Source: an uncultured Pseudomonadota bacterium | GTDB taxonomy: Bacteria; Myxococcota_A; UBA796; SXON01 | Assembly: GCA_903844155.1 (NCBI GenBank) | Contig: CAIMSU010000156.1 | Location: 1 to 64,000, forward strand | Direction of reading: 5' to 3' | DNA: 64,000 nucleotides | Shown: in pieces, positions 46,256 through 55,511 of the stretch | Numbering within the stretch: position 1 is the stretch's first letter | Layout: each line of letters opens with the position of its first letter | Program-made: the position numbers and the translations under genes | The notes under the pieces: generated by a model | Seen by the model: the letters and a program-made list of their open reading frames with translations, nothing else | What the model was told of the DNA's origin: nothing | Databases searched by the model: none

Positions 46256-47800
46256 TCAGGCGGGTGGGGTCCAGTGGCCGCGGAGGCGCTGGACTTCGCG
46301 GTCTGCGACATCCCGGGGCGCACCCCGGAGGCCGCGGGTGGTGGTGATTTCGAGGGATTCGACCGCGCGAATGCTCCTGAGCGCGATGACCAGGGTGGTT
46401 TGGGACTGCTGCCCGCCGCCCCAGTGCGCGGTGACCCGTCGCATCCGGCCGTCGCGGGACCGGCGCAGCGTGAAGACCCAGCCTTCGGTTTTTGGGAGGA
46501 GGGCGCCGAAGTTCGTCGCGTTGACGACCTCCTTCACGCTCGGAGGCGGGCACCAGTCGAGCAGCGCTCCGACTTGATCGTAGGGGTGGCGGAACACCCA
46601 GCGGCGGACGTTCGGCCACTGGCCGAGCAGACCCTCGGGGAAGCGGCGGTCGACCGGATGCTTGAGGGAGAGCTCGATTACGGAGGAAAAACCGGACGAT
46701 GTTGGAAAAATCGTCGCGTCCTCCAGCAGAATGCCGAGGTGAGTCAGCCGAGGCGCCTGGGGGCCCTGCGAGAGCCTCGCGATCGCGCTGTGGTGCACGC
46801 CGTAGAGGCGTCGCAGTCGGGGCAGACGGCCCGAAAGCACCGCTCGGGCGAGGAATCCGGTCCGTTCGCCCGCGGAGAGGCACTCCACCAACCCCCACGC
46901 CGGATGCGCGAGGCTGTCCCCAACGTCATCCCACACCCCGCCGACCAGAAAGCCGCGCTCAAATACCCGTCCTTCCCGATGGAGGCCGACGTCGACGCCG
47001 TCGACCCAGGCGTGGCCGTGTTTGCGGAGGAGGACCGCGGCGCGTTGCAAAGCGAGCGGGTCGTCCGGCCGCATCTGCAGGTGGATGAATTCGCCGCGGG
47101 GATCGCCGGCTTCGGTGAGTGCGTCCGCGTAGATGAGGCGGGCCATGTCGTCGTCTGGGTCGGCGTAGATGGCGGCGAGGAGGGTGGGAAGGTCGACGGA
47201 CGTGGCGTGGGCGACGAGGTGGCCGCGGAGGCTGGCGAGGAGGGCGGGGTTTGCGAGGGGCAGGGGGACGGGCGGACCATCCCGGAGGAACGCCGTGAAA
47301 GCAGGGGAGGGGGCGTGGACGCGCGGGGTGATGGCGCTGGCGAAGGGGCGATGGCGCTCCTCGCCCTGCTCGGCGAGGACCTTGGTGACGAGCGCCCAGA
47401 GCTGCCAGCTCGCGTCGGTCTCAAAGCGGTTCTGGAGGGCGAGGAGGGCGTCGCCGGCGCGCGGATCGGGGTGGGTGTCGATCGCCTCGACGCGCTGCAT
47501 CGCCGCACGCCAGCTTCGAGGCCAGGGAAGTGCGATGAGCGAAGTGCGGGCCGAGGGGCGCGTAGCCCAGACCCGCGCCCATGCCGTCTCGCGGTCCTCC
47601 CGGGCCGAGCTCCAGTCCACGCCCGCCTGCTCACCAGGAACCGCGAGGATCAAGGCCGATAGCTCGGGCGACCGGGTGTGCACCCAGACCTCGGCGAGAC
47701 GCAGCAACGCCCGGTTCGTCTCCCCCGCCTGCACCGCCGTCAGCGCGTCCGCGAGCAGGGTGCCCGGTCGCCCGCCCGCCCGCTCCGCTTCGGCGAGCAC
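46256..47800 (-). CDS. TIGR02996-domain (repeat-companion) protein
   Basis: 514 aa, GTG start. The marker LAAIYADPDDDMARLIYADALTE continues with GDPRGEFIHLQ at about 205-240. That domain is common in myxobacteria and Gemmata and usually precedes leucine-rich-like repeats. Upstream is a helical region, perhaps TPR-like (ETNRALLRLAEVWVHTRSPE). The C-terminal 200 residues have LRR-like SGRLPRLRRLYGVHHSAI. No enzyme motif. Translation starts immediately after the PP2C gene stop, so both probably form an operon with a shared role in Ser/Thr signalling. Confidence 0.85.
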   Translation of the reverse strand: MLAEAERAGGRPGTLLADALTAVQAGETNRALLRLAEVWVHTRSPELSALILAVPGEQAGVDWSSAREDRETAWARVWATRPSARTSLIALPWPRSWRAAMQRVEAIDTHPDPRAGDALLALQNRFETDASWQLWALVTKVLAEQGEERHRPFASAITPRVHAPSPAFTAFLRDGPPVPLPLANPALLASLRGHLVAHATSVDLPTLLAAIYADPDDDMARLIYADALTEAGDPRGEFIHLQMRPDDPLALQRAAVLLRKHGHAWVDGVDVGLHREGRVFERGFLVGGVWDDVGDSLAHPAWGLVECLSAGERTGFLARAVLSGRLPRLRRLYGVHHSAIARLSQGPQAPRLTHLGILLEDATIFPTSSGFSSVIELSLKHPVDRRFPEGLLGQWPNVRRWVFRHPYDQVGALLDWCPPPSVKEVVNATNFGALLPKTEGWVFTLRRSRDGRMRRVTAHWGGGQQSQTTLVIALRSIRAVESLEITTTRGLRGAPRDVADREVQRLRGHWTPPA

Positions 47801-48562
47801 TCAGTCCTCGACCACCCGCACGGTGATGACGGTGATGTTGTCCTCGCCGCCGCCCTTGAGCGCCGCGCGGACCAGCTCCTCCGCGAGATCGTTGGGGTGC
47901 GCGTTGCTGCAGATCTGCTCGATGTCCGGGTCGTCGAGCGGGTCCGTCAGCCCATCGCTGCACAGCACGAACAGATCGCCCGGGAGGATGGGGCGAGTCG
48001 CGGTGTCGGGCTCGACGGGGCCGTGGTACCCGACGGACTGGGTGAGGTAGTTGCGGTGCGGGACCTGGCGCGCCATCTCGGGGGTGAGGCGGCCGGCGTC
48101 GATCTCCTGCTGCACGACGGTGTGATCGCGGGTGAGGCGATGGATCGTGCCGTCGCGGACGAGGTAGATGCGCGAGTCGCCGACGTGGGCGATGTGCGCG
48201 GCGTCCGCCTCGATCAGCAGCACGCAGAGCGTGGTGCCCATGCCGGAGTAGGCAGGATGAAGCTGCGCTTCCCGCCGGATCTTGGCGCTGGCCTGGTTCA
48301 TCGCGTAGCGCAGGCGCTCACGGAGCACGTCCGCGGGGTCCTCCACGTCGCGGTCGAGCCGGGTCTCCTCGGGGTCGAGCGAGCCCTGGAGCAGCTCCTT
48401 CACCGTGTCGACGGCGATGCGCGAGGCGACCTCGCCTGCGGCGTGTCCTCCCATGCCGTCCGCCACGACGAAGAGTCCGCCGTCCTCCTCCACAAAGAAG
48501 CTGTCCTCGTTGTTCTCGCGCACGGGTCCGGGGTCGGTCCATGCGAACGCCTCGAGTTTCAT
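47801..48562 (-). CDS. PP2C-type Ser/Thr protein phosphatase
   Basis: 253 aa from ATG 48562. Metal-binding motifs: [48 protein letters not shown] and [12 protein letters not shown]. It is the stand-alone PrpC/Stp form. It probably reverses phosphorylation by the divergent kinase at 48648, 85 bp away. The frame is open to 48715 but the extra part reads into the kinase gene. Confidence 0.95.
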   Translation of the reverse strand: MKLEAFAWTDPGPVRENNEDSFFVEEDGGLFVVADGMGGHAAGEVASRIAVDTVKELLQGSLDPEETRLDRDVEDPADVLRERLRYAMNQASAKIRREAQLHPAYSGMGTTLCVLLIEADAAHIAHVGDSRIYLVRDGTIHRLTRDHTVVQQEIDAGRLTPEMARQVPHRNYLTQSVGYHGPVEPDTATRPILPGDLFVLCSDGLTDPLDDPDIEQICSNAHPNDLAEELVRAALKGGGEDNITVITVRVVED

Positions 48563-48647
48563 CAACAGCTCCGAGCGTGGGCCACCTGCTGGGAGAGACA
48601 GGGCGAGCCCACGCGAGTATAGATCGTAACGGGAAGGCAACCGTCCG

Positions 48648-51600
48648 GTGAGTGATCTTGCGCTAAAACCCGCGACCGGCGCTTTTGTGGAGCTGGCGGA
48701 CCCGCAGCCTGGCACGCGGATCGCGGGCTGGGAGATCGTGCGGCTGCTCGGCCGGGGCGGAATGGCGACGGTCTACGAAGCCCGATGGCCGGAGAGCGGC
48801 GTCCGGCGTGCGATCAAGCTGATGAACCCGGCGGGAAGCGCCGAGGAGGTCGAGCGGCGCTTCCGACGGGAGTTCCGGGCGTTGTCCAAGCTGCATCACC
48901 CGAACATCACGGCGGTCTACGACTGGGGGTGGTGGGTCGCGAACCCTGGCGACGCCCCCGCGAGCGGGACTCCGTCGCTGCCGCCCGTCCAGGACCCGTC
49001 CGATGCCCGCATGGCGGACCTCGCCGACGTGCCGCGGGAGGGCGGAAAGAGCAGGGGACGGCCCTATTTTGTGATGGAGCTGGTGGACGGTGAGGACCTG
49101 CGCGCCGCCGTGGAGTCCTGGCAGGACCTGCCCGCGCCGGAGCGCTTCGATCGCGCTCGCCACGTGCTCGTGCAGGTCGCACGGGCGCTTGAGTACGTCC
49201 ACCTTCGCGGCCTCGTCCACCGCGACGTCACGCCCGCCAACATCATGCTGATCCCGGCAGCCCCGGGCGCGGCGCCTGGGACGGTCGCGGTCAAGCTGAT
49301 GGATTTCGGCGTCGTCAAGGAGTCCGGCGTCACCGAATTCACGGCGCACGGCGAGGTGCTTGGGACCGTCGCCTACATCGCCCCCGAGCAGATCAACGGC
49401 GAGCGAATCGACGCTCGAACCGACCTTTATTCGCTCGGCGCCGTCCTCTACCTGATGCTGACCGGCCGCCGCCCGTTCAACGCCCGCACGCTCGCCGGCT
49501 ACCTCGACAAGCACCTCCATCGCCCGCCCCGCCCGCCGCACGAGCTCGCGCCGACCGTCCCCGCCGAGCTGGAGGACATCTGCCTGCGCCTCCTGCAAAA
49601 GGAGCCCGGCGACCGCTTTGCCAGCGCCACGCACCTGCTTCACGTGCTTGAAGGCGCCGATGCCACCGCTCTGCGCGTGGACGACGGATCGTGGCCGCCG
49701 GTCCTCGTCGCCCGGTCGGAGGAATCGGCGGTGCTGGCGCAGGCCATCGGCGGCTTGCGCGAGGGGCGGGTGATGACGCCGGCGGTGGGGGCGGCGGGGA
49801 CCAGTGGCGGCCCAGGCGGCGCGCTGATCATCGTGGAAGGCGCTCACGGCCTGGGGAAGTCGCGGATGGGCCGGCTCGCGCGGGACATCGCCCGGAGCGC
49901 GGGCGTGGCGGCGCTGAAGATCCGGGCGACCGGCGCGGGCGGGCCGCTGGCGTCGTTTCGCAGCCTCGTCGATGCGCTGAAGGGCGAGACGATCGCCGTT
50001 CCGCGCGCGTTGCAGCAGCTCTACGGCCTCGAAGGGGACGACAAGCTCGAACGGTATGGGGTCTACGCCGCCTTTCGCGAGATGCTCGTCAACTCGCCCG
50101 CGCGGCTGGTGCTCATCGAGGACGCGAACGAGGCAGACGACGTTGGCGTGGAGCTGATCGAGTACCTCGTCCGCAACACGCTGAACCCCGATGTCGGGCG
50201 TCTGGAGCCGATCATCTGGCTGCTGACCCGCACGCCGGGTGCCTCCGACGCGCGCTTTGAGGGCCTGCGGACCGGCTCGACCACCGGCGTCGTCCCGATC
50301 ATCGTCCCGCTGCGCCCGCTCCCCCCGTCGGCCGTTGAGGAGCTTGTCCTTGCGCTTCTGCCCGACGACGGCGCGTCCCGCCTCCTCGCCCGCCGCCTGC
50401 AGAAGGAGGGTGAGGGAAACCCGGCGTTCATCACCGAGATGATGCGCGGGCTGGTCGAGCAGGGCACCATCCGCCCTGAGGACGGGCGCGCTCGGCTGGT
50501 CGTCGACGAGGCCGCGTTGTTGAGGTTGGCGCTGCCAATCCCACGATCCGTGCGCGAGGGGCTGATCACGCGGATCGAGGCGCTGTCCGCCAACGCCCGC
50601 GAGATCGCGCACGTGCTGGCCGTCGGCAGCCAGGAGATGACGATCGCGCTGCTGGCATCAGCGTCGTTGCTGGAGGAGCCCGAGATCCTCACCGCCGTGG
50701 ACGAGCTGATCGACGCCGGCCTTGTCCGCGAGCGGCGGGTCGAGGGTGAGGAGCACGTGGATCTCGCCCAGGCGCGGGTGCGCGATCTGCTTCAAGCGGA
50801 GGTTCCACCAAACGAACGGGCGCGCTTTCATCGGCGGATCGGCGAGGCGCTGGAGCGCACCTTCCGGCGGCGGGCGAACCTCGTGGTCGAGGCGTTGGCC
50901 TGGCATTTTGAGCAGGGCGAGGTGCCCGGGAAGGCGTACAGCTACCTCCTGCGCGCTGGGCAGCGCCTGCTCGGCCGCTCGTTCGTCGCAGAGGCCCTTG
51001 GTTATTTCGATCGCGCCCTTGCCATCGAGCCCGACGCGCGCGAGTACATCACGCTGGACGACGCCGACCGCCTGCTCGCGGAGACGATGCTGCAGCGGGC
51101 GGAGGCGCTGGAGCACCTCGGGCGCTGGGCTGAGGTTGGAAAAGCGCTCGATCAATCCGTACAGCTTGGCAAGGAGATCGGCGACGAACGCCTGCTCGCC
51201 CGCGTCCGCACCGCGCGCGGGCGCATGGCACGGCACGACGGGGACATGGACGCCGCCGAAGCCGAACATCGCGAGGCGCTCAAGCTCGCTGAGCGCGTCG
51301 GGGACGCGTCCTTGCGCGTCATGCCGCTGCACGGGCTTGGCGGCGTCCACTGGATCCGCGGCGATCTCGAAGGGGCCCGCCGGTACTGGGTTGAAGCGCT
51401 GGCCGTTGGCGAGAGCGCGCGGGACGAGCGGAGCCTCGGGTGGGGCTACAACGGGCTCGGGCTGGTGGCGCTCGGCAAGGGGCAGGCGGGCGAGGCGCGC
51501 AAGTATTTTGAGCAGTCGGCCGAGGCTTTTGAGAAGGTGGGGATGACGGGCGCGCTGTCGACGGCACGCGTGAACCTCGTCGAGATCCACCACTTCACGG

Positions 51601-52319
51601 GAAACCTGCGCCGCGGCCTGGAATTGGCCGAGAAGACCTGCCAGCTCGCGCGCGAGACGCATCACCCGCTCGGAATGGCCCGCGGGCGCCACCACAAGTC
51701 GCTCCTGCTCGTGGACCTCGGCCGCTACGACGAGGCGCTGGTCGAGGCCGAGGCGGCGATGGAGGTTGCCCGGTCGCTCGATGACAAGGACGAGGAGGTC
51801 GTCATCCACATCGCGCTGATGCGGGCGGGGTGGGCGCTTGGGGACCTCGGGCTCGTCCGGCGCTGCCTGGCTGCCCTCGTTCCGTTGGTTCCCCGCCATG
51901 ATTCCGAGGGGTTCGCGCCGATGGTCCTCGCGTGGCGCGCCCGCCTCGCCGCGCACGAGGGTGACCGCGACGGCGCCCGCAAGCTGCTCCAGGAGGCGCT
52001 CGACCACCCGGGAACGCGTTGGCCCTACCAGGAGTGCCGGTTGGACCTGTCGCTTGCCCGGGTCTACGCCGAGCTTGGCGACCACGCGGAGGCCACCCGG
52101 CGCGGCGAGTCCGCGATCCGCCGGGCGGACGCGGCTGGATTTCGATACTACAGCTTGAAAGGGCATTGCATCGCCGCCGAGCACTCGGCTGACGAAGCGG
52201 CCGTTGCGAGGCATCGCAGGGTGGCAGATGCTTTGGCCAGGTCCTTGGCGGCGAACCTGTCGCGGGAGGACGGGGAGCGGTTCCTGGATGCGGAGTGGCT
52301 GCGGGCGATTCATGGGTGA
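48648..52319 (+). CDS. Ser/Thr protein kinase with ATPase and TPR regions
   Basis: 1223 aa from GTG 48648. Kinase domain (about 25-345): LLGRGGMATVYEAR, AIKLMNP, HRDVTPANIML, MDFGVV, GTVAYIAPEQI. A long insert (about 95-140) interrupts the N-lobe. Then an AAA-like ATPase (about 395-640) starting VEGAHGLGKSRMGR, with LVLIEDANEADD as Walker B, as in the predicted-ATPase regulators. From about 720 to 1190 it is a TPR solenoid (RARGRMARHDGDMDAAEAEHREAL and others). No membrane span. The PknK/PkwA-like layout suggests a signalling hub; substrates are unknown. Confidence 0.92.
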   Translation: MSDLALKPATGAFVELADPQPGTRIAGWEIVRLLGRGGMATVYEARWPESGVRRAIKLMNPAGSAEEVERRFRREFRALSKLHHPNITAVYDWGWWVANPGDAPASGTPSLPPVQDPSDARMADLADVPREGGKSRGRPYFVMELVDGEDLRAAVESWQDLPAPERFDRARHVLVQVARALEYVHLRGLVHRDVTPANIMLIPAAPGAAPGTVAVKLMDFGVVKESGVTEFTAHGEVLGTVAYIAPEQINGERIDARTDLYSLGAVLYLMLTGRRPFNARTLAGYLDKHLHRPPRPPHELAPTVPAELEDICLRLLQKEPGDRFASATHLLHVLEGADATALRVDDGSWPPVLVARSEESAVLAQAIGGLREGRVMTPAVGAAGTSGGPGGALIIVEGAHGLGKSRMGRLARDIARSAGVAALKIRATGAGGPLASFRSLVDALKGETIAVPRALQQLYGLEGDDKLERYGVYAAFREMLVNSPARLVLIEDANEADDVGVELIEYLVRNTLNPDVGRLEPIIWLLTRTPGASDARFEGLRTGSTTGVVPIIVPLRPLPPSAVEELVLALLPDDGASRLLARRLQKEGEGNPAFITEMMRGLVEQGTIRPEDGRARLVVDEAALLRLALPIPRSVREGLITRIEALSANAREIAHVLAVGSQEMTIALLASASLLEEPEILTAVDELIDAGLVRERRVEGEEHVDLAQARVRDLLQAEVPPNERARFHRRIGEALERTFRRRANLVVEALAWHFEQGEVPGKAYSYLLRAGQRLLGRSFVAEALGYFDRALAIEPDAREYITLDDADRLLAETMLQRAEALEHLGRWAEVGKALDQSVQLGKEIGDERLLARVRTARGRMARHDGDMDAAEAEHREALKLAERVGDASLRVMPLHGLGGVHWIRGDLEGARRYWVEALAVGESARDERSLGWGYNGLGLVALGKGQAGEARKYFEQSAEAFEKVGMTGALSTARVNLVEIHHFTGNLRRGLELAEKTCQLARETHHPLGMARGRHHKSLLLVDLGRYDEALVEAEAAMEVARSLDDKDEEVVIHIALMRAGWALGDLGLVRRCLAALVPLVPRHDSEGFAPMVLAWRARLAAHEGDRDGARKLLQEALDHPGTRWPYQECRLDLSLARVYAELGDHAEATRRGESAIRRADAAGFRYYSLKGHCIAAEHSADEAAVARHRRVADALARSLAANLSREDGERFLDAEWLRAIHG

Positions 52320-52340
52320 GGGGGGCGGGGACGAGGGGAG

Positions 52341-52370
52341 GTTGAACCGCCAAGGCGCCAATGCGCCAAG
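52341..52370 (+). repeat. AACCGCCAAGGCGCC-type repeat
   Basis: GTTGAACCGCCAAGGCGCC then AATGCGCCAAGAAGGCG. A match to the arms at 899-1046. Confidence 0.5.
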
Positions 52371-52392
52371 AAGGCGGTCAGAAGCACGGTTC

Positions 52393-52443
52393 TCGACGTG
52401 TCAGTTGTGGTGCATTCCGATGCACCACAACTGACGACGTCGA
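52393..52443. repeat. Palindrome, loop TTCCGA, copy 2
   Basis: TCGACGT-GTCAGTTGTGG-TGCA, loop TTCCGA (52415-52420), TGCA-CCACAACTGAC-GACGTCGA: about 22 bp with a one-base bulge. The loop and its TGCA/GCACA borders match the palindrome at 46121-46205. Confidence 0.7.
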
Positions 52444-52486
52444 CCGCTGCCTCCGCCCGGGCCTAGGGAGCCGAGGAAGGGGAAGG

Positions 52487-52513
52487 TCACGCAGAGGCGC
52501 CGAGACGCAGAGA
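52487..52513 (+). repeat. ACGCAGAGGCGCCGAGACGCAGAG-type repeat
   Basis: GTCACGCAGAGGCGCCGAG then ACGCAGAGAC, a sequence type I recall as a frequent intergenic repeat in environmental genomes. With the two repeats before it, it fills the 218-bp gap between kinase gene and the 52538 gene. Confidence 0.4.
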
Positions 52514-52525
52514 CGGGTATTGGGG

Positions 52526-52531
52526 TATGAT
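52526..52531 (+). promoter_or_regulatory. Candidate -10 box, leaderless-type promoter
   Basis: TATGAT ending six bases before ATG 52538, so transcription would begin about at the start codon. The same -10 to ATG spacing recurs at 53273-53278 and in the dead copy at 53165-53170. No -35 was recognised. Confidence 0.4.
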
Positions 52532-52537
52532 GGTACA

Positions 52538-53122
52538 ATGAGACGAAGCGTTCAGTTGCTCGCGACAATCGGGATGCTCGGGCGCATGGGGATGGCGCGC
52601 GCGGGGAGCTCCGAGTCGGACGTTTCCCCCGTTGTCGACACCTCGGCGCCCGCTCCAGCAGATTTCCGCGACGTAGACCCGACCGGCGGCCGTGATGTGT
52701 TCTGGCGAATTCCGACCGCCCGCGCGCGGTATTCGTGGGGCTTGGTTGTGGAGGGCGCGCACGCGACCGATCTCAACTGCGGTGCAGGAGTCCCCTGGAT
52801 TTGCGGCGCCAGCACCGACGACAACGATCTGCTCGTCGACCCCATCACCCGCACCGACCCCATCATCGGGACCTTCTCGATGACCTACGACCCCGCCTTA
52901 CCAAAGATCCCCCCCGGCGTCCTCCACGCCCCCGGCTCCTCGCCCCTCCTCTCCGTCAACGGCCACGACGCGCCCTCTCCCCTCGATCACACCGTCGCCG
53001 ACGCGTTCCTCGGCGTCCCCGGCTACCTCCCCGGCGTCGCGCTCGCGGGCGTCCCCTTGGCGAACATCCGCGTCCGCTTGGACGGCGTGACCGTCGACGA
53101 CGAGGGCTTCCTCCGCCCCTGA
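52538..53122 (+). CDS. Hypothetical secreted protein, cassette copy 1
   Basis: 194 aa. Start ATG 52538 gives an N-terminal signal-like stretch (RRSVQLLATIGMLGRMGMARA). Mature part has Pro/Asp-rich segments including two Cys (LNCGAGVPWICGAS). The C-terminal half PPGVLHAPGSSPLLSVNGHD and VPGYLPGVALAGVPLA resembles the protein at 53285. The terminal NIRVRLDGVTVDDEGFLRP resembles the remnant at 53171-53259. No domain recognised. An in-frame ATG at 52361 would run through the palindrome and is discounted. Confidence 0.6.
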   Translation: MRRSVQLLATIGMLGRMGMARAGSSESDVSPVVDTSAPAPADFRDVDPTGGRDVFWRIPTARARYSWGLVVEGAHATDLNCGAGVPWICGASTDDNDLLVDPITRTDPIIGTFSMTYDPALPKIPPGVLHAPGSSPLLSVNGHDAPSPLDHTVADAFLGVPGYLPGVALAGVPLANIRVRLDGVTVDDEGFLRP

Positions 53123-53164
53123 AACCCGCGACGCCCCACAACCGACGGACTCTGTTGTGGTCGG

Positions 53165-53259
53165 TACGATGGATAAATGCGGGCGTAGGCCTGCTGGCCG
53201 ACGTCCGTACCCGCGCCGACGGCGTAGGTGTCGCCGCCGACGGTTTCCTGCAGCGGTGA
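53165..53259 (+). pseudogene. Dead copy of the small-secreted-protein cassette
   Basis: TACGAT (53165-53170), six bases, ATG (53177), but this ATG meets TAG after three codons. In another frame, GVGLLADVRTRADGVGVAADGFLQ-stop (ending 53259) matches the end of copy 1 at about half the positions. Copy 1 lies directly upstream and copy 3 downstream, so this looks like the decayed middle copy of a tandem duplication. The hairpin CCACAAC/GTTGTGG (53136-53160) precedes it and may end transcription of copy 1. Confidence 0.5.
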
Positions 53260-53272
53260 CCGGCGTTTCTGG

Positions 53273-53278
53273 TACACT
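53273..53278 (+). promoter_or_regulatory. Candidate -10 box, leaderless-type promoter
   Basis: TACACT in TCTGGTACACTGG, ending six bases before ATG 53285. Confidence 0.4.
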
Positions 53279-53284
53279 GGCGAG

Positions 53285-53617
53285 ATGAAAACCAACGCCC
53301 TCCCCCTTTGCGCCGCGCTCGTTCTCCTTTTCCGCGTTGCAACAGCCACGGCGGCCGATGTGGCGCCGTCAGGGGTCGCTTCGACGATCCCGGCCGGCGT
53401 CCTCCTCGGCCCCGGCTCTGCTCCGTTGGTGAACGTCACGGCGGGCGTGGGGCACGTCCCCCCAGGCAGCGCGTGGTCGTTGGACCTCCTGCTCGTGCCC
53501 GGCCTGCTCCCCGGCTTCCCGGCTGGTATTTCCGCATCGCCGGGGCTGGCCCTGAGCGGGGAACGACCGTTCGCCGCCGTTCCGTTCGGACGAGTCCAAG
53601 CCCCGTTCACGCGGTAG
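53285..53617 (+). CDS. Hypothetical small secreted protein, cassette copy 3
   Basis: 110 aa. Signal peptide KTNALPLCAALVLLFRVATATAA (cut near 24). The mature part IPAGVLLGPGSAPLVNV and VPGLLPGFPAGISASPG is Pro/Gly/Ala-rich and paralogous to the C-terminal part of the 52538 product. Stops with TAG at 53615-53617. The next gene begins in the same frame only three codons later, so readthrough would join this signal peptide to the beta-propeller protein. Confidence 0.6.
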   Translation: MKTNALPLCAALVLLFRVATATAADVAPSGVASTIPAGVLLGPGSAPLVNVTAGVGHVPPGSAWSLDLLLVPGLLPGFPAGISASPGLALSGERPFAAVPFGRVQAPFTR

Positions 53618-53626
53618 GACGCAGCA

Positions 53627-55495
53627 GTGTGGTTGCTGGCAATGTGGCTCGGCGGTTGCAAGCCCGACCCGGATTGCGTGGATCTACGCCCGGAAGGCTC
53701 GTTCTCCAACCATGTAGGCACCTACGCGATCACCTTTGATGCGAGGAGCCGCAAGGTGTGGAGCACCTCCGTCGAGGACCCGACCGTCGCGGAGATCGAC
53801 GCTGAGACGGGCGAGGAGATTGCTGCGAGGCGGGTTTTTGACCTGCCGACGGTCGCGGCGCATCCGGCCATCACGAGCGACGGCCGCGTCTGGCTCGGCT
53901 CCCGAAGCCGACCGGCGCTGGAGCGCTATGACCCGAAGACCGCCGACAAGGTGGAGATCGCCGGCTGGGACTCGGTGCTGGACATCCAGGCCACGGCTAG
54001 CGGGATCGTCGTTCTCGGCGATCGCGGTGGCAAACGGGCTGTGTGCCTGCTGGACGGCGACGGGAACGTCCTCGCCTCCTACCCCGCGGACCAGTATCTC
54101 AACTTGTTCCAGACGAAGGCGGGGATTTCGGTCGTCGGTCCGGACCTCGTCGACCTGGCGCTGCCGGGGTTGACGGAGGTTCGACGGGTGCAGTTGCAGG
54201 GCACGATGGTGTTCGGCGCGCAGCTTTTGGACGGCAGCGAGGTCGTAAGCGCCGTGCATGACGTGGACTGGATCGCGCCTGACGGTACGATGCAGACGTG
54301 GACGGTGGCGAGCGACGCGCAGCAGATCGTGGCTGCGGGCGACGTGGCGGTGCTGCTGGACCGGCGCGGGCCGGACAACCCCAACGTCTCTGTCGCCTGG
54401 GTCATCGGGCCGAACGGCGTGCAGCGGCGGTTTGACACCGGCCAACTGACGGCGTTTGGCGCCTATGACCCCGTGGAGGACCGCCTCTGGACGAACAGCG
54501 AGGGGACCTCAAGCGACCTCGGCTTTGACGTGGCGACGGGGCGGCTGATGACCAGCGTGCGCACCGGCACCTGGCTCGATGGCCTCGCGCTCGATCACTC
54601 GGCCACGAAGCTCTGGTATGCGGTGGGGCGGCTCTCGGACTCCGTGAGTCGCGTGGAGGACGACAAGGTCACCGCGACCACCTACGCGGTGCGGTGGCCG
54701 TTTTCGCCGTTGATCGACAGCCTGCACAGGCTCGTGTGGGTGCTCTCGCAGACCAGCGGCGTTCTCGTCGGCCTCGATCCCGACACGCTCGACGTCGTCC
54801 ACCGCTACCCGCTCGGCGTGGCCCCGAACGACCTCTTGACCTTCGGAAACCTCGCGCCCGTGCCGTCGCGCGGCACCATCTTCGTCGCGGAGTCGAAGTC
54901 GGACGCCGTGTTCGAGGTCGACCCGACCAGCGGCGCCGTGAAGAACCGCTGGGACCTCGGCGGGCCCGCGATCACGGACGTCACGCAGATCGGCGAGCTC
55001 GGCATGCGGGAGGTCGGGGGCGGGCGTGGGGGCGACGGCGTCCTCATCCTCGCGCGCTCCAACGACGGGCGCCTGCAGCGCCTCGACGCCAACACCGGGG
55101 TGGTGACGACGGCGTGGCTGACCGCCGACGAGGTCGCCGCGAACGCCAAACGGCACGTCGACCTGCTGCGCGTCTTCCCCGAGCGCGGCGTTGCCTACGA
55201 GGGCGGGTTCGCCTTCTCCACCGCGGATCTTTCGCGGCTGCCGACGCGCGATCTGCCCCTTGGCGGCGTGGTCGGGACCATGCCGGGCGCGACGGACGAG
55301 TGGATCGGCATCTCGGACGACGGTCGCACGGTCGAGCGCGCGAAGGAGGGCGGCAAAGTGCTCAAGAGTCTGCCGGTCGCGGACCGGGACCTCAACGCCG
55401 CGCAGGTGCGGGTTGGCGAGGGCGGGCGGACGGTGCTCGTCGGGCGCGCGGGAGAGGCGCGGGTGTGCCATTTTGACGTCGCGGAGCTGAAATAG
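53627..55495 (+). CDS. Beta-propeller (YVTN-like) lipoprotein
   Basis: 622 aa. The GTG start gives an unusually short signal, WLLAMWLGGC, with a lipobox Cys at 11 and no positive N-region. The body has repeated blade-like segments, for example GTYAITFDARSRKVWSTSVEDPTVAEID, LDGLALDHSATKLWYAV and GVLVGLDPDTLDVVHRYPLG, so a six- or seven-bladed propeller is likely. Secreted and lipid-anchored. Ligand unknown. It is in the same frame as the preceding small secreted protein, separated by TAG and three codons. Confidence 0.75.
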   Translation: MWLLAMWLGGCKPDPDCVDLRPEGSFSNHVGTYAITFDARSRKVWSTSVEDPTVAEIDAETGEEIAARRVFDLPTVAAHPAITSDGRVWLGSRSRPALERYDPKTADKVEIAGWDSVLDIQATASGIVVLGDRGGKRAVCLLDGDGNVLASYPADQYLNLFQTKAGISVVGPDLVDLALPGLTEVRRVQLQGTMVFGAQLLDGSEVVSAVHDVDWIAPDGTMQTWTVASDAQQIVAAGDVAVLLDRRGPDNPNVSVAWVIGPNGVQRRFDTGQLTAFGAYDPVEDRLWTNSEGTSSDLGFDVATGRLMTSVRTGTWLDGLALDHSATKLWYAVGRLSDSVSRVEDDKVTATTYAVRWPFSPLIDSLHRLVWVLSQTSGVLVGLDPDTLDVVHRYPLGVAPNDLLTFGNLAPVPSRGTIFVAESKSDAVFEVDPTSGAVKNRWDLGGPAITDVTQIGELGMREVGGGRGGDGVLILARSNDGRLQRLDANTGVVTTAWLTADEVAANAKRHVDLLRVFPERGVAYEGGFAFSTADLSRLPTRDLPLGGVVGTMPGATDEWIGISDDGRTVERAKEGGKVLKSLPVADRDLNAAQVRVGEGGRTVLVGRAGEARVCHFDVAELK

Positions 55496-55511
55496 CTCGG
55501 CTGGACCGCCG

